Of a DNA stretch of 64,000 bases, positions 53,202 through 64,000 are shown piece by piece (the stretch's first letter is position 1; the number at the start of each line of letters is the position of its first letter). This stretch comes from Colocasia esculenta. Its lineage: Eukaryota > Streptophyta > Magnoliopsida > Alismatales > Araceae. The notes under the pieces are model-generated. The model had not been told where the DNA came from, did no database searches, and saw nothing but the letters and a program-made list of their open reading frames with translations. Location of the stretch: positions 39,638,713 to 39,702,712 of the forward strand of contig CM024755.1 of NCBI GenBank assembly GCA_014218235.1, given 5' to 3'. The position numbers were made by a program, and so were the translations under genes.

Positions 53202-54430
53202 TTATAAATAGAAAGCCTTCAAGTTGGATACATGCCAGGTTCTGGGTATGGCCCCGCCACTAGGAGTAGTTAGCTTATAAGAGCCTTTTCCAAGAATCTG
53301 GGTGACCTGATAAGGTCCTTCCCATTTGGGGGCGAGCTTACCGGCTGCTCTTCGGGGATCCGATGCCGAGCAACGGCGAAGAACAAGGTCTCCTTCGAAG
53401 AAGCGCCTTTCTCGAACTCGGGAGTTATAATATTGCCCAAGTCACTATTGGTAGGAGACTAGTCTGGTGCTGGCGTCACTTTGGCGTTCGCCAAGCATGT
53501 CTAAGTTTTCCCTAAGCGCGCGATTATTGGCGGCCTCGTCGAAGTGAGTTGTCCGGAGAGTGGGGAGAGCCACTTCCAAAGGTACAACGACCTCTGTGCT
53601 GTAGGCCAAATGGAAAGGGGTCTTCCCAGTGTCTACCCGAGCAGTTGTTCGGTGGCACCACAACACATTAGGGAGCTCGTCAATCCACGAACTAACAGTA
53701 GCTTCGACTCTCATGCGAATCCCGTGCAGCAACATACGGTTGGCATTTTCGACCAGACCGTTTGCCTGAGGATGTGCCACGGAGGTGAAGTGGTTGTAGA
53801 TGCCAAGTTCGGCGCACTTCTGCTTGAAGAATGTGCTATCGAACTGCTTCCCGTTGTCGGAGGTAATCACTCTTGGGACGCCAAACCTGCAGAGGATGTT
53901 CTTCCAGACGAACTTCCACGCGGCTTGTTCGGTGATTGTGGTAACGGGTTCTGCTTCGACCCACTTGGTGAAGTAGTCGATGGCCACGAACAAAAACTTC
54001 TTCCGACCCTGGGCCTCTGGGAAGGGACCCAAGATATCAATGCCCCACCTAGCGAAAGGACGAGGCTCAAACAGTGTATGAAGTTGCTCGACAGGTTGCT
54101 TAATGAGCTGCCCGAACTTCTGACATTCCGGGCACCTTCTGACAAAAGACATACAGTCCTTTTGCAGAGAGGGCCACCAGAATCCTGCTCGGATAATGCT
54201 GCGTGCCAGCGTTCTGCCCCCAAGTGGCTTCCGCACAATCCCTCGTGAACCTCTTCGATAGCCGAAAGGGCCTCTTCAGGGCTGAGACACCGTAAGAGGG
54301 GTCTTGAAAGGGACCGTCGGTAAAGCTTGCCTTCAATGAGGGTGAAACGCTGAGAACGCAGTCTGATCTTCCGTGCTTCGCCCTGCTCAGGGGGAAGCTC
54401 GCCTCGCAGTAGATAGGCCAGGAGAGGGTC
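53202..54430 (-). pseudogene. Tat-2 integrase
   Basis: On the minus strand: EVHEGLCGSHLGG and FVRRCPECQKFGQ (zinc region), RWGIDILGPFPEAQGRKKFL (first Asp), VITSDNGKQFDSTFF (second Asp), AHPQANGLVENANRMLLHGI (Glu): the whole DDE core is intact. ELPNVLWCHRTTARVDTGKT and a C-terminal KLAPKWEGPYQVTQILGKGS segment follow, ending near 53202. Adjacent TAG and TGA codons at 53442-53447 break the frame where relatives have Gln and Arg, fitting two C-to-T changes. Little else is wrong. Confidence 0.92.
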
Positions 54431-54435
54431 CGTCC

Positions 54436-57400
54436 TGTAGCATCCCGAAAATTTTAGTTACATAAAAACTCAAATAAATGGAAATAAATAATTTTCATAA
54501 TATCGGAGTATTTAAAACATACGTATCAATAACGTATATGCTAAAACACATCAAAAAATTCTGTAAAAATTATAAATCAACCCTAAACATTATTACTAAA
54601 TGTTTCACAAACAAATTTGTGCCAAGAAAAATCGGATTAGCCAAGTTCAAAGTGTTTCACGACTTATTATCGTAATTCATGAATAAGTCAAAAAATCATT
54701 ATCACACGTACTTGGATGAGTCAGAAAATTAAATAAAAATCATATACGGACTTAAAATAATATCCTATAATGACCCATCAAGAAATTTGGGTCAATAAAA
54801 ATCATTTGGACTAGGTTTAAGAGTTATTGTGACCGATTATCCAAATTAGGAAACAAGTCGGAAAACCGTTAACACGAAAATACGATGCAACCATAAATTA
54901 AATAAAAATGTTGGGGAGACTTCCAACATTATATATTGATGACCCATTATCATAATTGGGCCAATGGACAACATTTGGCCCAAAAATCAAATAAAGCTAG
55001 AAAATGCATGGAAATTCGTAACTCTAAATAGGCTGAAATTAGAAAGAGGCAATTTGAGTTGAATTGGGATAGAAACATGCATTCTAGGCAACCCAAATTT
55101 GTGCCTAACTATGGTGGGAGGTTTCCTAAATCCTCACACACTGAAAGGGAGGAAGAAATCCTCAAAAATAGGAAACTAACATGTCAAAACCGCAACTTGG
55201 CCTTCCTAGTCATAATAGGACTCCTAAACACCATGGTTGCTTAAATACTCTTCACAAAACCTTAGGGACGAGTTTTAGAACTTTCTAGGGTTGTGTGGAG
55301 GAGCTCTTGGTGGCTGAGGAGCTGTGGAATGACCACAAGAAGCTCATCTTCTTCCCCTTCTCGTCTGTTGTGACCTGCACAAACCGTCCACTTGAGATCG
55401 ACCAAAGGTGAGTCAAACCATAACCAAACCTTGCAAGGCCTATACCCCTGGAAAGAGGGTCAAGTATATGTTCTAACCCAAGTGGAATGCCCAAATGCCA
55501 TGCAGTATACACGGAGTATTAAGCGTTTTCCTCCAAGTGGTCTGAATATGGGTTTTCTGGAAAAATGGGAATTCTTCAACCCAGAAGGTAGGTTTTCTCA
55601 GGCCAAACCTTAACATATCCTATATGAATGTGTAGAGCATCAAGTTAACATTCGTTTCCCACTAGTTTCATCAAATTTCAATGAGTAGATTTTGAATTAT
55701 AAGCGTTTTGCCAAAGTCGCGCACTGTTAGGGCTTTTTCCGTTCTTTATATGTTGCACATGATTCAAGACCGAATTAGAGCAAACCCACAACATGAAAGT
55801 TTTTCTACTAGTTGTCCTCGTCATGTCTTGTGTTGAATGTTTTGTCTAAATGTCAATAGTTGTAGAGTTATAAGCATGGTAAGAGGGTCACTGCATGAAA
55901 CTACGTTTTCGGGTTGCACTTGGCTTTTACGTTTGTGTTTGACTTGATTAAAGCCTATCGAAACCATCCTTGTTTTCTAATTCTGATTTACTGGAAGCAC
56001 CCTTGCATGTCTAGGTTGGTTTAAAACTGGTTTCGTTATTTTTCATGCACTGTACAATTTGTTCTCTACTTTTGAAGCACCCTGTGTTATTATAAGGCAG
56101 TTCTGGACCGCAATCCAAGAACATGTCCTTTCTCTGTCGGATTCAGGCGCAGAACCTGTGAACGCGATGCTCCGATAGGCCGCGTTCTGAGGTCTTGTCG
56201 CGACAGCAAACCCGTCACGTTCTGAACGTGACGACCGCCCCGTCGCTATCTCTCTGCCTGTTCTGACCCCCTTGTCGCATTCTGCACATACCCGTGTCGC
56301 CTTCTTCATATGAACCCGTCGCGAACTGCCTGCCTGATCAGACAAGCCTGTCGCGATCCTTACAAGGCACTGTCGCGTTCTGATCTGACCCCGTCGTGAT
56401 CCTTACAAGGGTCCGTCGCAACCTCAGGATTTTTCATGAAACCCCACCTATTTCTTTTACAAGACTTACTGCTATACCTGAGGTCTGTTTAAATATGATA
56501 TTTAGCGTGTAATTCACATGTCTTAGGTCTGATCATTGCATGATGGTTTATTTAATGGCCTAAAAGTGATTAACCCATTTAAAAAGCCTTAATTACATGA
56601 ATATTATTCTAATTACTTTCTTAATGATATGATCATTCATGAAACTTGTGATTTACTCTTGTTATCATTCTAGCTTGACTTAAATGATAATTATTATCTT
56701 AAAATCTTGTAAACCCATGTGTAGTTAAATGCATTGTCCATTGCATGCCATCATGTTAAGTGTTTTCCGCGAGTTTGAGACCGTGAATTGAGACGCGTAC
56801 ATCACTACACACTTGCACATCTAGGCAGCCCTTTCTTAGGAAATTGGAAACTCTCTACCAGTCATTCCGAATCGGTAGACTAGTGACCTTTTTCTCCAAG
56901 GCCTCCGTAAATCTCCTCTGACCATGGATTCCCACATGGCCGACGAGTTGGTTGTACCATTGAAGTTCCCTGGAGATAGCGTGCACTTCCTTTCTCTTCT
57001 GGTTCTCGTGAGTGTGATTTACAATCTAGACTAAAGCCATTAATGTAAAGATTGAACTAAATTATAAATTGTACCGTTATGCTTCCGAATTTATCTCTTG
57101 ACCATTGTTATCATGAAATCATGTTCAATTACTTATTACTTGTTCTCATCATCATCATGAACATGACATTACACATGCTTACATCTTGAAACTCTCATTG
57201 GCCATTATTAATGACTGTGGGTATCTACATTTAAAATTTTACATGAGATGCTGACCGGGCACGGCGAGTGTCCAAGGGCTCCAGTCTAGCCCTAATGACG
57301 GAGAGTCATAAATATACTGTTAACCATGGGGTATAATGATTACTGGTGTTGCATCTGCATTGGGAGTCTTGCTTGCTTGTTGAATGATAGATACAATAAC

Positions 57401-58206
57401 CACATACACGTGTCCTGGTGTACATTCTTGATGGATCTTTTCTTGGTGTACATCAGTGTCTATGTGCCTGATTAGTGTTACATGATTGTGCTCGTGCGTT
57501 CTTGCTTGCTTGGGTGATATGGCCATCCTGCATTTATTGCGAATAGTGATATCTTGCGTTCTTGACATCAAGTGAAATCTTGCGTGCTTGTACAAAGTGA
57601 TCTGTTGCTAGTTCTATCTTGTCATCTTGTTCTAAAATCTTGTTCTATCATGATCACTCTATCTAGCTTGTTTCATGTATCATGTTTTAATGAGTTTTAT
57701 TCGCACATGCATATCATGACATTCATCGTGCTTACCTAGTTCTAAATTGCTAATCGCTTATATCATTGCCCGCACATTGAGATATAAATCATACTGGGCT
57801 AGTTTGCTCATTCCCTACTTTTACCCAATCTAGGTGAGTATGAAGTTCAAGAGGAAGATCAAGTCGAGGATGGGAATGTGTCCGAGTGATGAGCGTTCCA
57901 ACTATGAGTCTAGTTATAGTAATTTGCTTTGAGAGTTAGAACATGTAGTAGGAAGTGGGGAGTATTATGTACTTTTTCTTTTTATTGAGTCTAGTTCTGT
58001 TATCCCATAGTCTAAGAGTTGTAATAGTTCCATTTTGAATACAATAAGTTGAGATTTAAACAAAAGATTAGTTGAGTTCAATATTTGGGCCCTATGATGA
58101 TGTATGTTTTTATACATTTAGTGCGTTCTAGCTAGAGGCTTATTTGTCGACTGTTCACGTCTCGAATTATTATTAATATCCGCTGCGTAATTCTCAGGAC
58201 GTGACA
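54436..58206 (+). mobile_element. Solo gypsy LTR B (3,771 bp), nested in Tat-2
   Basis: It begins TGTAGCATCCCGAAAATTTT and ends TTCTCAGGACGTGACA, with the perfect duplication CGTCC at 54431-54435 and 58207-58211. Removing it joins the Tat-2 archaeal RNase H region to the integrase in frame. It is the same family as LTR A (12185-15168). A likely leader donor-like site, AAAGGTGAGTC, lies near 55405. Open frames within it carry no protein motif. Confidence 0.9.
56105..56430 (+). repeat. CpG-dense TCGCGA word array in LTR B
   Basis: Copies of CTTGTCGCGACAG, CCCGTCGCGAACTG, CCTGTCGCGATCC, ACTGTCGCGTTCTG and CCCGTCGTGATCC recur, some with a GATCCTTACAAGG spacer. The array is more extended than in LTR A. 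Confidence 0.8.
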
Positions 58207-59335
58207 CGTCCAGTTCGGAACTGGGGGGTCGGACCCAATGGCTGCTACATCCACTTCGGTGCTCGGTGCAGCGAGTTCTTCAATGAATACGGAGCGAGAA
58301 GGGGCGATGTCACCTGAAGACGCCAGCTTGGCAAGTGCATCGGCTCGCGCGTTCTGCTCCCGTGGAACGTGTATGACTTTGAAGTAGAGGAGGCCTTCTG
58401 CTCGGCTCTTGACTTGTTGAAGGTACTGGGCCATGCGTGGCTCCCTTGCTTCGAACTGTCCGTTCACCTGGCCGGCAACCAATTGGGAGTCACTGAAGGC
58501 CCTAAGTCGAAGGGCTCCAAGGTGCCTCGCCATTCGGATTCCGGACAGCAACGCTTCGTATTCGGCCACATTGTTGGAGGCCGCAAAGCGAAATCGAAGG
58601 GCATATTGGAACTCTAAACCCTCCGGAGAGGTGAGGACCAGGCCAGCTCCGCTCCCTGTGACACAAGAGGATCCATCGACGTAGAGCTCCCATGGGGACT
58701 CGTCGGCCAGCGGAGGATCCTGTTCGGTAGGGAGAGTACATTCTGCGACGAAGTCGGCCAATGCTTGCGCTTTGATGGCCATCCTTGGATGGTAGCTGAT
58801 GTCGAATTCGCCTAGCTCGATGGCCCATTTAATGAGCCGGCCGGAAGCCTCTGGCCGCTGAAGGATAGACTTCAGTGGCTGGTAGGTGAGAACCATTATT
58901 AAGTGGGCCTGAAAGTAGGGCCTGAGTTTCCGGGAAGCCGTGACCAGAGCAAGGGTGAGTTTCTCTGCTCGGGGGTACCTTCTTTCAGCTTCTTGAAGGA
59001 GCCTACTGATGTAGTAAACGGGACGTTGGGCCGCTCCCTCTTCTCTGATCAATACTGCGCTGATGGAGTGTTCGGTAATCGAAAGGTATACGAACAAGGG
59101 CTCTCCGAGCATAGGTTTCGAGAGAACAGGTGGGGCTGCAAGATAGGCCTTCAACTCTGCGAAGGCGACCTCGCAGTCCTCAGTCCACCGTACATGTCCC
59201 CCTTGTTGTGAGGAGCCTTTGGGTCCTCGCAGCAATTTGAAGAAGTTGAAGCTCCTCTCTGCTGCTCGGGACATGAATCGGTTGAGTACGGCTAGACGTC
59301 CAGTCAAACGTTGGACGTCGGGTACCGTTTTAGGG
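58207..59335 (-). pseudogene. Tat-2 RNase H and archaeal-type RNase H
   Basis: On the minus strand from 59335: VQRLTGRLAVLNRFMSRAAE, the end of reverse transcriptase, then RNase H (EPLFVYLSITEHSISAVLIR, AQRPVYYISRLLQEAERRYP). Archaeal-type RNase H follows: WELYVDGSSCVTGSGAGLVL, NNVAEYEALLSGIRMARHLG, AFSDSQLVAGQVNGQFEARE and EQNARADALAKLASSGD, with all acidic residues. It is open over 1.1 kb without a stop. It is split on one side by LTR B and on the other by the Athila-type solo LTR. Confidence 0.92.
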
Positions 59336-60239
59336 CTACTTGATGGGTCGATTAGTGTTGTCGTTTGGACACAACGGCCATCAACTTAAATTCCAGATTG
59401 CAGAAAATAAAAAGACGTAGCGTAGTGGCAAATCCGGGTCGAGTCCACAGAGAGTCTTGAGTTGATTTGAAAATCTTTAGGTTGAAGGTGATTTTTCTAT
59501 GCAAATATAACTATGGATCTTAATTTAAAACTAACTAATTAAAAAACACTAAAGAAAAGAAATAGAAGAGGAGAGAGAAAAGGTGGCATCGTATAGAGAG
59601 AAATAGAGAGAGATAGAAGAGACATGAGTGATAATAGAGAGAGAAGAAATGGATCCCTTAGAGTGTGAACATGCAACTAAGAAAGTTGAGATAAAAAACA
59701 TGTCATTTAGATTTACAAAACGACTAGATTGAAACAGTGGAGATTGAACAAAGTTCTAAACACAATGCAACATTTTAACAAAATATAAACGTAACTACAA
59801 AATAACACAAAGAAATTACACCATAGAAAAAGAGAAGGATGAGGTTAGGTCACAGCCCTCCTCTCCTCCTCTGTGGCACCTCCCAACAAGATCGAGACTA
59901 CAACACCGAAACGGCAACGTAGACGACAGTAGCACCCGGACGATGTCGTGCACCTGTTAAGAGAGATTTAAAGAGAGAGAGTATAAGATATGGATGATGA
60001 GATAAAGAGGATCTAGTGAAGAGTGGAGAGAAGGTGGATGAGAATGGGAATTTGCATAGAACACTTAAGGAAATCAAGAAGAAGAAGAAGAAGAGGGCTA
60101 CGGTGGAGATGGAGGAGTTGTGAGTTGTAGGTGGATGTGGGGAGAAAAGAACAAAGAGGAGGGTGTTGGCTTCGTAGGAGGGAAAGAAGAGAAAAAAGAA
60201 AACTTTCAAGAAGAAGGTGGGGGGTGAGTTTATATGGGG

Positions 60240-60920
60240 AGAAAAGAGATGGAGTGTGAGTTTTTGTATTAATGGTTGGAGTATGGGGAGTGTGCGGTTG
60301 TAAGTGGTGTTGTGAGAGGGTGGATGGTTGGACGCATGTGTGTGGTAGGTAGGAGGAAGGCTACTGCAAGGTGATGGTGGCAGCGGCTGTGCATGGGAAG
60401 AGCATGGTTAAGGTGGGTGTGTAAGTGGTAGGGATAGGAGTGATGGTTGGTAGGAGGAAGGCTGCAGCATGGGAGTGGGTAAGGTGGTGGTGTTTGTGTG
60501 TAAATGTGTGGCGTAAGAGGGAGAGATGGAGTGGAGGATGATATGTGCATGTGTATGGTGGTAGGTAAGGTGGCAGCATGGGAGGTAGTAGTGTTTTTAT
60601 GTGTGGAGGTGATGTGTGAGAAGATGGCAAGGAGAGAGAGAGGAGAGGTGGCTGTGGCTATGCATGGGAGGAGCATGGTGAGGTGTGACTTTATGGGTGG
60701 CAGGGAGATGGTGCAGTGAGGTGTGGCATGCGGGGTAGGGAGATGATGCAAGGTGAAGGAAGGGGAGAGGTGTAGGAGCAGGTGGAATAGGGAGTGTGTG
60801 CTTGCATGGCATGAATAGGAGTGTGTGAGAAGTTGTGCATGTGTGTGGAGGAGGAGGTAAGGTGGCAGCGGCTAGAGGAGTATGGTAAGTGAAGAGGTGG
60901 CAGCGCATGGGAGGTTTGGT
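60240..60920. repeat. G/T-rich low-complexity block in solo Athila-type LTR
   Basis: The plus strand is dominated by GTGG, GGTG, GTGTG and GGAGG words with very few C residues. Several loosely repeated GCATGGGAGG-type segments suggest old tandem duplication. Confidence 0.75.
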
Positions 60921-60929
60921 GGTGAATGG

Positions 60930-61690
60930 GACACATATATTTAAATACATACACATATGTATAAATATAGTCACATACACACATATATTTATTTAATATA
61001 TACTCACATGCACACATACATATATGTTTAATATGTACACAAATACATATATATATTTAAATATTTAATATACACATACACATACACATATACATACATA
61101 TTTAAATATTTAATATACACATACACATATACATACATATTTAAATATAAATACATGCACATATATAATTATTTAATATATAATCACATGCACACACACA
61201 TATAAACACATTCACACACATGCATATTTAAATATACACTTATATCAACACATATATATATAAATATACACACCACACATATATTTTAATATAGACACAC
61301 CCACACCTATTTAAATATAGACACACATGCATGCATTTGCTGTTGGTGCATGGTGTGTGAGAGAGAGGGGATAGGCGCATGTGTGTGTGCATGGTAGTGT
61401 GAGTGGAGGTGTTGCGTGAGAGAGAGAGAAGGTGGCGAGATGGTGTTATGAGAGAGTGACAGGGAGTGTGGGGTATTTACAAACACACACATAATGTGTA
61501 TACACTCATATAAATAAAACACATATTTATAAATGTATTTATACACATATACATATATTCATATATTTATAAATTAACACACACACTAATACATACACAC
61601 ACATATCTATGGATTTCACATAAACATAAAGATACACAAACATATATATACATATGCACATATCTATTTACATGGAATATATATATACAA
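60930..61690. repeat. CA/TA-rich alternating repeat block
   Basis: Long runs of CACACATATATA-type alternating purine-pyrimidine sequence, including an approximate duplication of TATTTAAATATTTAATATAC at about 61049-61115. Interrupted at 61320-61480 by a GTGTG/GAGAG-rich segment. Confidence 0.85.
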
Positions 61691-61943
61691 ATATTTACAC
61701 ATGCATATTTGTGGTGAATGGAGAGGGAAAAGAAGGCAAGAGATTAAGATGTAGAGAGAGAGTGATACAAGAATATACAAACTGAAGGGCAAAACTACCT
61801 GCACAAAACAAAATGTAAACATTTTAGTTTGTATAGGACAATAATGATATTCACAGTAAATGATGCAAATTCTATTCAGAATTTCAAAAAAAAATGGGGT
61901 GTATGCCATAGATTTTGGATAAAAATAAAGACTCATCACTACT

Positions 61944-62746
61944 CATTTCAAGTATTGCTTGGATCTTCTCAGGATTGGCCTCTATTCCTCTGTTTGCGAC
62001 GAGGAAGCCGAGGAACTTTCCTGAGCGTACTCCAAACGCACACTTGGTTGGGTTGAGCTTCATGTTGTACCTTCGCAAAGTTGCGAAGGACTCTTCGAGG
62101 TCAGAGATGTGGTCAGTGCTCGGAAGTGTTTTGACCAACATGTCGTCGACGTAGACCTCCATGTTGCGCCCAATTTGCTGCTCAAACATCTTATTGACCT
62201 GTCGCTGGTATGTTGCGCCCGCATTTTTCAGACCAAAGGGCATCCTGGTGAAGCAGTATAACCCCAAGTCTATGACAAACGTGGTGGCATCTTGATCCGG
62301 AGGATGCATACTGATCTGGTGATACCCAGAGTAGGCATCCAAGAAGCTGAGGAGCTCGTGTCCAGACGTAGCGTCTACTAGCTGATCGATGTGCGGTAGC
62401 GGGAAGTTATCCTTGGGCGTCACTTTGTTGAGGTCCTTGTAATCCACACATACACGCCATTTACCAATGGCTTTGCGTACGAGGACTACGTTGGAGATCC
62501 ATATTGGGTATTGGGCTTCCCGGAGGAGCCCAACTGCTCAGCTTTTGACGACGTGATCTCGGATCACGGTCTGACGTTCTTGGTTGACGGGTCACCTCCT
62601 TTGTTGAACTGGTGGGACCCGTGGATCCAAGTGGAGGCGATGCACCATCACCTTTGGGGAGATGCCTGGCAGCTCGTCATCGGACCACGTGAACACGTCA
62701 AAATTAGCTAGCAGGAAACTTCTATACCGCTGCTGCTCTACTTCCG
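61944..62746 (-). pseudogene. Tat-2 reverse transcriptase
   Basis: On the minus strand: a linker (FDVFTWSDDELPGISPKVMV near 62690), WISNVVLVRKAIGKWRVCVD, YKDLNKVTPKDNFPLPHIDQ, FLDAYSGYHQISMHPPDQDA, RMPFGLKNAGATYQRQVNKM and an intact VYVDDMLVK active site near 62150, then FLGFLVANRGIEANPEKIQA. The catalytic domain has no stop. Two stops lie in the linker (about 62535-62595). The frame is cut at 61943 by the solo LTR and resumes at 59335. Confidence 0.93.
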
Positions 62747-63436
62747 CTAGCAACGCGCCAATGTATAGGACGTGTTCGGGGTCGTCGTCCACTTGGACCG
62801 GAAGCAGGTCCTCGGCGGGAGTTCCGCAGCTAGTGGAAGGCTAGTCGGCTGGTGGAGGAATAGGTGTAGTGGCTGCTTGTCCCTTAGAGAAAGGACATAA
62901 CACCGTCGGGACTCGCGCTGGCATCCGAGCACCTCTCCGACCCCACACGGAGTGGGGAACTTCATCTTCTGATGGAGGGACGAAGGCACCGCCTTGATCC
63001 GCCCGATCAGACCTCTACCAAGGATGGCATTGTATCCGTGCATGTTTCTGATGACCAAGAAATCCACCACCTTGGTCACACACTTCGGAGCCGTCCCGAG
63101 GGTGATCGGGAGGCGAACTCTACCCATAGGCTGAACTGACACCCCCGAGAAGCCGAACAGAGGCGATTCTACAGGGGTGAGTTGGTCAGTTTTTAGGCCC
63201 ATAAGGAGATAGCAATCGTAAGCCAATACGTCGGGGGCACTTCCATTGTCTACCAGAATCTTGCGCACATTACAATGATTGATGGTTGCCGAAATGACCA
63301 ATGCATCAATGTGTGGGGTGGTAACCCCTACAAGGTCTTCGTCTGAGAAGGTTATGGCCTCCTCAGACCGTGCATGCGCAGGATTAGGGGGATAAGGAGT
63401 CGGCTGAGGTATCGGAGGTCTGTCCACGGCATGCAC
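62747..63436 (-). pseudogene. Tat-2 protease
   Basis: The minus strand reads EEAITFSDEDLVGVTTPHID, then the active site KILVDNGSAPDVLAYDCYLL, then SPLFGFSGVSVQPMGRVRLP and FLVIRNMHGYNAILGRGLIG. The Asp-Asn-Gly active site equals that of Tat-1, so Asn there is family-typical. The frame shifts near 62800-62860, before the reverse-transcriptase linker. A stop at 63434-63436 (TGA, Arg expected) separates it from gag. Confidence 0.9.
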
Positions 63437-64000
63437 TCACCTTGCGTAATCACGTCGGCTCTGAGTGCTCTCTCCGCCTGCGCCGAATCCTTCTGCGATC
63501 ACATTGATTTCTTGCCCATTGGGCTCGTTGTTGATTGGTTGCTCGGGAGTCCACTCTCGGCGTCTGGGGCGGTCTTCATTCCAACGCACGAACCGTCCGA
63601 GATAGCCGCGCTTAATGAGGGACTCGATTTCGTCCTTGAGCTGGTGGCATTCGGAGGTATCGTGGCCGTGGTCGCAGTGGAAGCGACAATACTTATCATG
63701 GTTGCGCCTCCGGGGATCGGAGCGCATCCTCTGTGGCCACCGAATATATGGTTCGTCCCTGATCTCTACCAGGATCTGTTCGGGTGCCACCGTCAGCGGT
63801 GTGTAGTTGGTGAAGGGGTGTGGTCGGCGCGGTGAATCACCGTTGCGCCGTCCTTTCTTCTGATCACGGTCGGAACCGTTGTTGGAAGGCCTCTTCTTGT
63901 CCAACGACTCTCCGTGCTCTGCTCCGCTAGCAGCCAGACTCTCTTCGCACGCCGCATGGCGTTGTGCAGTAGAGAGGAGCTCGGCGAGGGTGGAAGGCTG
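63437..64000 (-). pseudogene. Tat-2 gag, C-terminal part (continues beyond window)
   Basis: The frame is open from the right edge. It reads a Ser/Ala/Glu-rich segment, a basic segment (DQKKGRRNGDSPRRPHPFTN), EPYIRWPQRMRSDP, and the Tat zinc-knuckle-like YCRFHCDHGHDTSECHQLKD with EIESLIKRGYLGRFV (about 63590-63700). The N-terminal gag core, leader and 5' LTR lie outside the window. Confidence 0.9.

Larger units (their letters stand above)
59341..61938 (-). mobile_element. Solo Athila-type LTR (2,598 bp), nested in Tat-2
   Basis: Perfect duplication CTACT (59336-59340 and 61939-61943) and TGATG/CATCA ends. On the minus strand the 3' end contains CTCTGTGGACTCGACCCGGA followed by TTTGCCACTACGCTACG, a signature I know from Athila LTR ends, so it is read as minus. 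Removing it rejoins Tat-2 reverse transcriptase in frame. Much of it is low-complexity: purine-rich 59540-60230, G/T-rich 60240-60920, CA/TA-rich 60930-61690. Antisense frames at 59898-61939 come from this composition. Confidence 0.82.
48944..64000 (-). mobile_element. Ty3/gypsy Tat-lineage element Tat-2, running off right edge
   Basis: On the minus strand from the right: gag (partial), protease, reverse transcriptase, RNase H, archaeal-type RNase H, integrase, an antisense gene on the plus strand, and a 3' LTR (48944-49736). The layout equals Tat-1 but sequences are clearly distinct. Two solo LTRs split it (54436-58206 and 59341-61938). Excluding them, about 8.7 kb lies in the window. Long intact frames indicate a younger copy than Tat-1. 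The 5' LTR is outside the window. Confidence 0.92.

Noticed and set aside
53544..54248. 234-codon plus-strand open frame
   Set aside because: Exact antisense shadow of the Tat-2 integrase, whose DDE motifs are on the minus strand.
60269..61017. Antisense Pro/Thr/His-rich open frames
   Set aside because: Low-complexity translation of the G/T-rich block of a solo LTR; not a real protein.

Overview
This window is plant nuclear DNA from an angiosperm that I cannot name more closely. It is almost entirely transposable elements. I find no intact host gene, tRNA, rRNA, CRISPR array or prokaryotic-style operon. The plant assignment rests on element types: Ty1/copia with an initiator-Met primer-binding site, Ty3/gypsy Tat elements with a second archaeal-type RNase H and an antisense gene, Athila elements, plant L1 LINEs and hAT MITEs. 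The only host-derived coding trace is a broken fragment of a nepenthesin/AED3-type aspartyl protease near 11.1-11.5 kb.

Left part (1-18.9 kb). A minus-strand L1 LINE (1190 to about 6410) is split by a solo copia-type LTR (2785-5506, duplication TGTCT), which itself holds a hAT MITE (3476-4069, duplication GATTGATG). Then come a gypsy-type LTR (8205-10260), a truncated second LTR (10261 to about 11107) next to the protease fragment, and a MITE (11695-15508) split by a 2,984-bp solo LTR (12185-15168, duplication TACAA). The rest to 18.87 kb is non-coding with one GA microsatellite.

Middle (18.9-46.3 kb) is a nest. A minus-strand copia element (18876-46319) is interrupted in its integrase by a plus-strand Tat element (Tat-1, 22747-41410, duplication GAAGG). 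Tat-1 is interrupted before its reverse transcriptase by a 5'-truncated Athila element (25844-33367). Its antisense gene is interrupted by an L1-derived insertion carrying only ORF1 (37295-38980, 14-bp duplication). Each level is fixed by target duplications and by reading frames that resume across the junction.

Right part (46.3-64 kb). An old LTR-like stretch carries a small L1 insertion (47286-48259, 14-bp duplication). A minus-strand Tat element (Tat-2, 48944 to beyond the right edge) follows, younger-looking in its frames and split by a solo gypsy LTR (54436-58206, duplication CGTCC) and a solo Athila-type LTR (59341-61938, duplication CTACT).

Most distinctive content: (1) antisense genes in both Tat elements, each with a PF04195-like domain followed by a 70-80-nt GT-AG intron, converging on pol; (2) in-frame stops in Tat-1 that are overwhelmingly TGA where family proteins have Arg, as expected from CpG deamination; (3) an ORF1-only L1 insertion whose start codon lies in the target-site duplication; (4) several LTR families with arrays of short self-complementary words (TCGCGA, GGTCGACC, ATCGAT). 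All positions and alignments were read by eye; family names rest on remembered motifs, not database searches.
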